Origin: Brachypalpus laphriformis
Lineage: Eukaryota; Arthropoda; Insecta; Diptera; Syrphidae
Length of the DNA stretch: 64,000 nucleotides
Assembly: GCA_945910035.1 (NCBI GenBank)
Contig: OX246753.1
Span: forward strand, 64,791,479-64,855,478
Reading direction: 5' to 3'
The notes below the pieces were generated by a model. It was not told the DNA's origin, searched no databases, and saw only the letters and a program-made list of their open reading frames with translations. The position numbers and the translations under genes are program-made. How positions within the stretch are numbered: the stretch's first letter is position 1; each line of letters starts with the position of its first letter. Shown piece by piece: positions 57,684 to 64,000 of this stretch.

Positions 57684-58053
57684 GTCGATCTGTCTTCAGG
57701 TATCCTCGGAAAGCCACACCTTATGTCTTCCCTGAGATCGACGGTCAATTCTTTCAGCACCAGATGTAAACGTAACATTCATAGCACACCAATGGTTTTG
57801 GGTGGTTGCAGGCAGTGAGCTGCCGATTACTTCCACATGTTGCGAATGATGGTTCCTTAATTGTTGGCACACTGAGGGATCGCTTAGTCCGTCGATGTTG
57901 ATCCTGGGCATTCTTTTGTGCGTGGTAGGAGAACTGGAGAGTACCTATTATAAATAAGTGATCTCGTACTATCCTTACATCTGCTCCTTATCTGCTTCGG
58001 ACGTCCAGTAGACTACTCCTAGAACCACAGCTGATGGCAAAATGGTCAATCAT
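57684..58053 (-). mobile_element. RTE family A fragment
   Basis: The minus-strand MPRINIDGLSDPSVCQQLRN and FTSGAERIDRRSQGRH match residues of the intact RTE ORF corresponding to about 36887-37265. A short gap and shift occur near 57950. Only this internal part is present. Confidence 0.8.
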
Positions 58054-58363
58054 TCAAGTTTTATATACCAAATAAAGTACATATGTCATATAAATAATAC
58101 AAAGCGTGTGTTCAGAGAAAGGCAAATATTGTACTTTTATGAAACTCTTAGTCTTTAAACAATTTAAGACAATTTCACGAAAACATATGACTCTTATGTG
58201 ACGCCACTCGTCAGATTGAAGCAGATTACGTTTAAAATACTTTGTATAATTTTGCTACAAAATAAAAAAAAAATTAATATAAAATTTTTACTAACTTATA
58301 GCAGACAAATTGCACGGTTGCCGCTCATTGATATACATATTGATTGGCCAATAATGTGAAGAT

Positions 58364-61300
58364 AGTGGTTTGATAGTGGCCCTCCAGGTTGGGGGTTGTG
58401 CCGTCGAGTTAACTTCCCTACCACGTAAGAAACCTTTGGTTACGAAGCAACCAACAGCCTCGGGTACGGATGATTTTACTGTTGACGACCCATGCAAACG
58501 TAAATAGGACAACGATCTTCGTGTCTGCACGTGGAATGTAAGGTCCCTCTACAAACCACGTGCAGCCGAACAACTTGCGGAGGCCCTAGAGTGTTTCAAA
58601 GCAGACATTACCGCCATCCAAGAAGTGCGATGGGATGGGCCGGGCAAAAGGAAGATGAAAAACTGCGACATCTACTACGGCGACTGCTACAGACAACAAG
58701 GACAGCGTCTATTCGGGTGCGGATTTGTCATTTGAGGCAGACTTAGACAAGAAGTCTTGAGTTTCCGGCATGTGAACGAGCGCCTCATGACTAAATTTGC
58801 CAACATTAGCCTAATACGCGTTCACGCCCCTCACGAGGAGAGGGACGACGCGTCAAAGGATGACTTCTACCAGCTCTATGACAAGACGTATGAGCAATGC
58901 CCTAGCCACGACGTTAAAATTATCCTAGGCGACTTTAACGCAAAGCTAGGAAGAGAGGAAGTCTTTAGTAGCGTGGTCGGAAAGCACAGCCTGCACGACA
59001 TCACATCCGGCAACGGACTCAGGCTAATCGACTTTGCGGCGGGGCGAAACTTTGTCGTACCTGGTACGCGGGTCCCACGTCTCGATATTCACAAAGGAAC
59101 ATGTGAATCGATTCACAAATCGATCACACTGCGATCGACGGAAGGCACTCTTCCAGTATTCTGGGTGGCCAACGTGGACTCGGATCACTACCTAGTTGTA
59201 GCCAAGGTACGGATGCGGATATCCAGAACGGAGCGAAATCAACGAAATACTGTGAGGAAATTTGACGTCGGGTGGCTACAATCGCAAGAGACCGCCAGAA
59301 CCTTTGCCGATCGAGTTTCTTCTAATCTTAATCTAAGTCCTATGCCGGTAGCAGCAAATGTGGAAGATCAGTGGCAGCGTTGTCAACAAGCCATCAGAGA
59401 TGCCGCCTCTGATGTACTGGGTTTTTCTCGGCCCCCACAACGAAACCCCTGGTTTGATGAGGAATGCCGGCAAGCACATGCAGCTAAACAAGAGGCGTAC
59501 AAAGCGGCGCTGCATAGAAGGACTAGAGCTGCTTACGAGCTTTACGTGAGCAGAAGAAAAGAGGAACATTGACTTCTTAGAAAGAAGAAAAAGGAGCAAG
59601 AGAAGCGCCCGATCGAGGAGATTGAGAGACTTTATTGCAGGAATGATGTTCGAAAATGTTACCAAAAGGTAAAAAGAACATGCCAGGGCTTCAAAGCCAG
59701 GACAGAAGCCTGCAGGGACGAAAATGGCAATATAGTAGTAGAATCGCAGTCGGTGCTGATGCTTTGGAAGGAACACTTCTGCAGACTGTTAAACGGCGAT
59801 GATGATCAATATTCCGCTGTCAGGCAGAATGAGCCATTCAACAGTGACGACGGCAGTCAAGATTCCCGTCAACCCAATCAGAATGAAGTGAGGATAGCGA
59901 TATCTAAACTGAAATCCAACAAAGCTGCTGGAGCCGACGGCCTTGCCGCTGAACTTTTCAAGGCAGGAATAGATGAGTTGGTAAGGAGCATGCACCAGCT
60001 CATCTGTAAAATCTGGTCGGACGAAGGTATGCTCGATGAATGGAACCTCAGCATCGTTTGCCCGATCCTGAAAAAAGGAGACCCTCTGAACTGCGCCAAT
60101 TACAGAGGTATAAGTCTCCTCAATATCGCATATAAGATCCTGTCTGCCGTATTATGTGAACGCCTAAAACCGATCGTCAACAACCTGATAGGTCCTTATC
60201 AGTGCGGTTTCAGGCCGGGACAGTCCACCATTGACCAAATATTCACACTACGGCAGATCTTGGAAAAAACCCATGAATATACCTCTTCATCGATTTCAAA
60301 GTTGCCTACGACAGCGTGTATAGAGACGAGTTATACAGAGCCATGTCTAGTCTTGGCATCCTTGCCAAGCTTGGCCGTTTGTGCAGAATGACGATGGAGA
60401 ACTCTCGCTGCTCCATCATAGTCGGTAAGAACATCACCGAACCGTTCGATGTCAGGAAAGGTCTTAGACAAGGTGACGCGCTATCATGCGATCTCTTTAA
60501 CATAGTACTTGAGAGAATTGTACGAAACTCACAAGCCAACACCGGAGGTACAATCTTTTACAAGTCTGTACAACTACTCGCTTATGCTGATGACATTGAC
60601 ATAATCGGAAGAACTCAGCGGGCCGTCAATGGGGCATTTACGAGTATTGAGACCGAGGCAGCAAAGATGGGTCTAGCGGTCAATGAAAGCAAAACAGAAT
60701 ATATGCTGTCTACAAAAAAGGACACTCAACATCGGCATGTTGGACAGAACGCCACAATAGACAGATACAATTTTGAGGTAGTAAAGGATTTTGTCTACCT
60801 AGGTCAGCTCCGCAAATGACATCAGTAGGGAGATCACACGGAGAATTACTCTTACCAATCGTTGTTTCTATGGGCTAAAACGGCAATTGAGTAGTAAAGC
60901 CCTATCTCGAACTACTAAGGTAACTCTTTATAAAACATTAATCATCCCAGTCCTGCTGTATGGCGCAGGGGCATGGGCTTTTACAAAAGCGGATGAGGAT
61001 GCCCTTGGTTATTTCGAGAGAAAAGTTCTTCGAGCGATCTTTGGTCCCGTCTGCATAGACGGTGAGTGGAGGAGAAGGTACAATGCCGAACTATACGGCC
61101 TGTACAAGGACATCGACTTAGCCAGAAGAGTTCACATACAGCGACTAAGATGGCTGGGTCATTTAGAACGGATGGAGCCCAACCTTCCCGCTAAGAAAGT
61201 TTTCGAATCCACCCCGGACGGACGGCGCAGTAGAGGATGACCTCGCGGTAGGTGGCGCAAACAAGTGGAGGGGGACCTCAACCAACTTGGCGTGCGCAAC

Positions 61301-61405
61301 TGGAGGCAGCTGGCTCGTAACCGTGCTGGCTGGAGAGGGTTGTTGGTTGAGGCCCAGGTCCACCCCGGACTGTAGCGCCATCTAAGTAAGTAAGTAAGTG
61401 GTTTG
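58364..61405 (+). mobile_element. RTE family B LINE, full length but decayed, with 9-bp target duplication
   Basis: AGTGGTTTG at 58364-58372 and 61397-61405 bounds 3024 bp. Endonuclease: CTWNVRSLYKPRAAEQL, ITAIQEVRWDG, ILGDFNAKLG, then a damaged NQIDH region and DSDHYLVVAKVRM. Reverse transcriptase: KAAGADGLAAELFKAG, CGFRPGQSTIDQIF, FIDFKVAYDSV-like sequence at a shift, GLRQGDALSCDLFN, LAYADDIDIIG. C-terminus: ERKVLRAIFGPVC and LRWLGHLERM. The 3' end is GCGCCATCTAAGTAAGTAAG. Stops at 58734, 59571 and 61239 and shifts near 59100, 60285 and 60810 inactivate it. A truncated copy is at 18846-20322. Confidence 0.88.
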
Positions 61406-61409
61406 GAAT

Positions 61410-61914
61410 CGAATTATTCGCTAAGACAGTAAATCTTCACAGGTTGGAACCTCGATAAGCAACTAAGGACAATCTGCCACCGAATATACTTGTGAAAGGA
61501 TTTCATAAATACCTCATGTATAAAAAAGAAAACAAAAGTTCAGTTTTATTTAAAAAAAAAAAAAAACAAAAAAATGATTTATTAATCAAAAATTTAATAT
61601 CGAACCAACACAGTTTACAGTTTTATCTTTCGTATGTATATTTATATATTTATATCATTAAAACTTATATTTTTTATTTTTTTTCCATGTTATAATGTTG
61701 TGAATATAAAAATACATTTTTGTCTTAATAATTTGTTATACATTGTTATATATATTTAAATCTGTTTCATTTATCTAAGGCACATGTGGATTTCGTATAA
61801 ATATCTCAAAAGAAAAAAAAAAATAGTCCCTCTGTCTCTTCATCTCTACAAGCATGATATATACGCGCACAAATATAATTATTGCCACAAAGTTAGCGAT
61901 TTGTCGTATGCTAT
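61410..61914. other. AT-rich 3' flank of the disordered-protein gene
   Basis: Highly AT-rich with TATATTTATATATTT stretches and A-runs; likely the 3' UTR of the minus-strand gene. No repeat family recognised. Confidence 0.35.
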
Positions 61915-64000
61915 TTAATATGGATTTACAGCAGCTAGTCCCACGCGTCCACCTGATCTGGCGAAAACGGGCTCTGCGTAGCTATGTCGGTAGCCTTTGT
62001 TCAAATTCGAGAGGCTCTTCGAGCTGACAATAGGTACCGGCGCTGGGGGACCATAACCATCGGAACGTTTATCGATTTGTCTGTCTCGATATTGCAGTTG
62101 CTCTCTGTGATCGCGTCCATCGCGTCCATCGCGTCCATCGCGTCCATCACGTCCATCACGTCCATCACGGTGTTGGTGGTAGTCCCGAAGGTCTCCACGT
62201 GCATCTGGAACATCACGTGCACGCATTTCACGGTACTCCCGGGGTGGTTCACGTGGATCTCGTGGCGCTTCCCAAAGCTCACGATTACGTGAGCTTGAGC
62301 GGGGGATCGAGGATTCCTCTTCATCGCTCCAGTCGTCGAAGCGGATTCCGTTGTCCGCATGCTCAATAGACGATCGTCGCTGAAGGTTTCTTGGTGGCAC
62401 CGCACGTACGGGTGGAATTGGCTCTTTTTCCTCGACGACGTACTTTGATCGCTCCATTGCTCGGAATTTTTCTTTTGCATCTTTAAAGCGATCCTTGGGT
62501 GTGGCACTCGTATCCACATAGTCCCTGGACTCTCGTGACTGTGACTTTCGACTGTAGGAGAACTCCTTCTCGACATCGAGGTCCTCGGTGACGTGTCCTG
62601 ATTTTTCGCTCCTCGGCAGCGATTTTCGTGGACTAATTCTAGGGTGCTTCTCAATTTCTGGCGGATACTCCACTTTCGCGTCGTTGTCGAAAGATTTGTA
62701 TCGCATGGCTGGAGACTTCATCATTTTCTCCATGCTTTCGATGTACGGAATGCTGCTGGGTTCCCTGTAGGGATTTCTCTCATTACTGTGCGAATAGAAC
62801 TCGAGCTCGCGTGACCTGGGCTCGGAAGCCCGCTGACGGTCTCTATGCCTATCGGCAGATCGTTGAACATCCCGCTCTGGAGAATGACTCGGGTATTGAT
62901 GCGAACCTGATTTCGGTTGTGTGAATGGCAGATCAGCAGGATCCACATAGCGATGCCGACCGAAACGATCTGGCTCTGGATAGCCTTTGACCTTGTTTCC
63001 ATTGTACTCTTGGAACTTCTGCTTGTCGGTTAAATTTTCCTTCCGGTAGACCATTGGTGCCGATACGGTCGGTTGAACTGGGATGTGATGATCGGCATCG
63101 GAATCGTAGTCATCTTCTTCCTCTTCGACCTTGTAGCTTGGCTTCCGCTCCAACGACAGCTTCTTCTTCAATATTTTGTCTATGTGATTGTGGAAACCAG
63201 CATCATGAGCATCGTATGGTAACTTGGGTGCTGGCTCTTCCTTATATTTACAGAAACCGGTATCTTCCGGCGGTGGATAGTTATTACTGCTGCGCTCTTT
63301 GTATCCCACTTCATCGCGGTGCTTGTCCATGAGCACTCGATTGAACTTCGCATCGTAGTCGGATGGTCGCATGATTATTGGTTTTATCTCATCCTCTTTG
63401 TTCCATGATTGCGTTGGCTTGGCAATTGGTCGGAGTTCTTTCTCCCGGCTACCGCTGCTACCACCACCACCACCACCGACACCAGCGCTGGATGGGTTGT
63501 AGGGTTTTGATGGAAGATCACGAAGGTAATTATCTTCTGGCGGTTTGACGGCGCTCTTACGATTCAGCGGCTGCTTGCGTTCCATTGGGATTTGTGATGG
63601 CTTCAGGGCTATGACTGAGTTATCTGCTTCATTTGACCAGTGTTCGTCTTCTGCGAAAGGGAGCAAAGAAGAAGAGACGATAGAGAATTGAATAGAATTG
63701 AAAGTATATGATTTAGGGGGGTAATTGTACGCATATACAGACTTACCACTCGAACTGTTGATGTCTTGTCGCTCTGGACTGGGAGCCAGATCAGAACCAA
63801 TTCCGGACGAGCCACGAGATGACATTTGCTGCTTGGCACCCGCCGGCGTTGTTGCGCCCACAATCAGTGAGTTCCGACAACGACGCAGCTCTATGGCAGC
63901 TAGATTACCCTTTGATCTGTGGACGGTATCATAATCTCTGGGTGGGAGTAGCAATGGCGGACCATTGCCATTTAATTTCGCACGTAATTCGGCCGCCAAA
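61915..64000 (-). CDS. 3' part of a large disordered, charged protein (partial, runs off the window)
   Basis: The minus-strand frame is open from the right edge to the TAA at 61915 and has no start in the window. It begins in mid-protein (AAELRAKLNGNGPPLLLPPR, DYDTVHRSKGNLAAIELRR, SSRGSSGIGSDLAPSPER), then becomes low-complexity: Pro/Ser/Arg/Glu-rich, a GVGGGGGGSSGS run, acidic EEEEDDYDSDADHH, Arg/Asp-rich segments and about seven DGR tripeptide repeats near 62105-62170. It closes with SSKSLSNLNKGYRHSYAEPV. There is no enzyme domain. A splice-like intron, 63746-63651 (GTAAGT to TTTCGCAG, 96 nt), is in frame and stop-free, so both spliced and retained forms are readable. I do not recognise the family; the N-terminal block suggests a cytoskeletal or junction scaffold, but that is a guess. 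Confidence 0.75.
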   Translation of the reverse strand, partial: LAAELRAKLNGNGPPLLLPPRDYDTVHRSKGNLAAIELRRCRNSLIVGATTPAGAKQQMSSRGSSGIGSDLAPSPERQDINSSSGKSVYAYNYPPKSYTFNSIQFSIVSSSLLPFAEDEHWSNEADNSVIALKPSQIPMERKQPLNRKSAVKPPEDNYLRDLPSKPYNPSSAGVGGGGGGSSGSREKELRPIAKPTQSWNKEDEIKPIIMRPSDYDAKFNRVLMDKHRDEVGYKERSSNNYPPPEDTGFCKYKEEPAPKLPYDAHDAGFHNHIDKILKKKLSLERKPSYKVEEEEDDYDSDADHHIPVQPTVSAPMVYRKENLTDKQKFQEYNGNKVKGYPEPDRFGRHRYVDPADLPFTQPKSGSHQYPSHSPERDVQRSADRHRDRQRASEPRSRELEFYSHSNERNPYREPSSIPYIESMEKMMKSPAMRYKSFDNDAKVEYPPEIEKHPRISPRKSLPRSEKSGHVTEDLDVEKEFSYSRKSQSRESRDYVDTSATPKDRFKDAKEKFRAMERSKYVVEEKEPIPPVRAVPPRNLQRRSSIEHADNGIRFDDWSDEEESSIPRSSSRNRELWEAPRDPREPPREYREMRARDVPDARGDLRDYHQHRDGRDGRDGRDGRDGRDGRDHREQLQYRDRQIDKRSDGYGPPAPVPIVSSKSLSNLNKGYRHSYAEPVFARSGGRVGLAAVNPY
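62100..62172. repeat. 9-bp minisatellite GCGTCCATC (encodes DGR repeats)
   Basis: About seven tandem 9-mers (GCGTCCATC, later ACGTCCATC) lie inside the coding sequence of the disordered protein and give GRD/DGR repeats on the minus strand. The length is a multiple of three, so copy-number changes would keep the frame. Confidence 0.85.

Noticed and set aside
61984..62654. Long open frames antisense to or shifted from the disordered protein
   Set aside because: They arise from the regular 9-bp repeat and biased codons of the real coding frame.

Overview
This window is nuclear DNA from an insect, most likely a cyclorrhaphan fly; a true fruit fly (Tephritidae) would fit, but that is inference. 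The evidence is AT-rich sequence, many ~60-nt introns with GTAAGT-type donors, frequent ACATATGTAC-type microsatellites, and a mixture of RTE, Jockey, LOA/R1-like, Tc1/mariner, hAT, Merlin and PIF/Harbinger remains. No rRNA gene, functional tRNA gene or CRISPR array was seen.

Seven host genes can be supported. From left to right they are: a conserved 226-aa protein of unknown function (+, 3 exons, 2579-7168); bleomycin hydrolase (-, 7 coding exons, 7553-12199, with a possible remote first exon at 17585-17594), convergent with the first gene; a UBE3D-like HECT_2 ubiquitin ligase (+, 20900-22015); transaldolase (+, 3 exons, 25033-26344); a 187-aa coiled-coil SNARE-like protein (-, 41693-42323); a USP39/Sad1 splicing factor (-, 4 exons, 50359-52007); and the 3' end of a long, disordered, highly charged protein (-, from 61915 past the right edge). 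The host genes are housekeeping functions (proteolysis, ubiquitin, pentose phosphate pathway, splicing) with no sign of a shared pathway or operon.

The rest is largely transposable elements, often nested. Large introns are element-filled: intron 2 of the 226-aa gene holds a chimeric RTE/LOA insertion, and intron 5 of bleomycin hydrolase holds a LINE carrying a 225-bp MITE. The 27-34 kb interval is a stack of DNA transposons: a tandem TTAA-flanked MITE, Tc1 remains, a TA-flanked internally deleted mariner, a Merlin fragment and two copies of a ~400-bp TIR element. At 34.4-39.6 kb an RTE element with an intact 1007-codon ORF sits inside a decayed Jockey element, and its 7-bp target duplication can be read directly. 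A second full-length but decayed RTE family is at 58.4-61.4 kb (9-bp duplication) with a truncated copy at 18.8-20.3 kb, and a third, BovB-like RTE is at 46.5-49.4 kb.

The least ordinary items are two short retroposon families. One is a ~280-bp tRNA-headed SINE in three copies, one ending in a long poly(T) run and flanked by a 12-bp duplication. The other is a very short (~90 bp) SINE-like unit with a GAA-repeat tail and a perfect 13-bp duplication. No new multi-gene system was found; the interest lies in element structure and a few splicing features.
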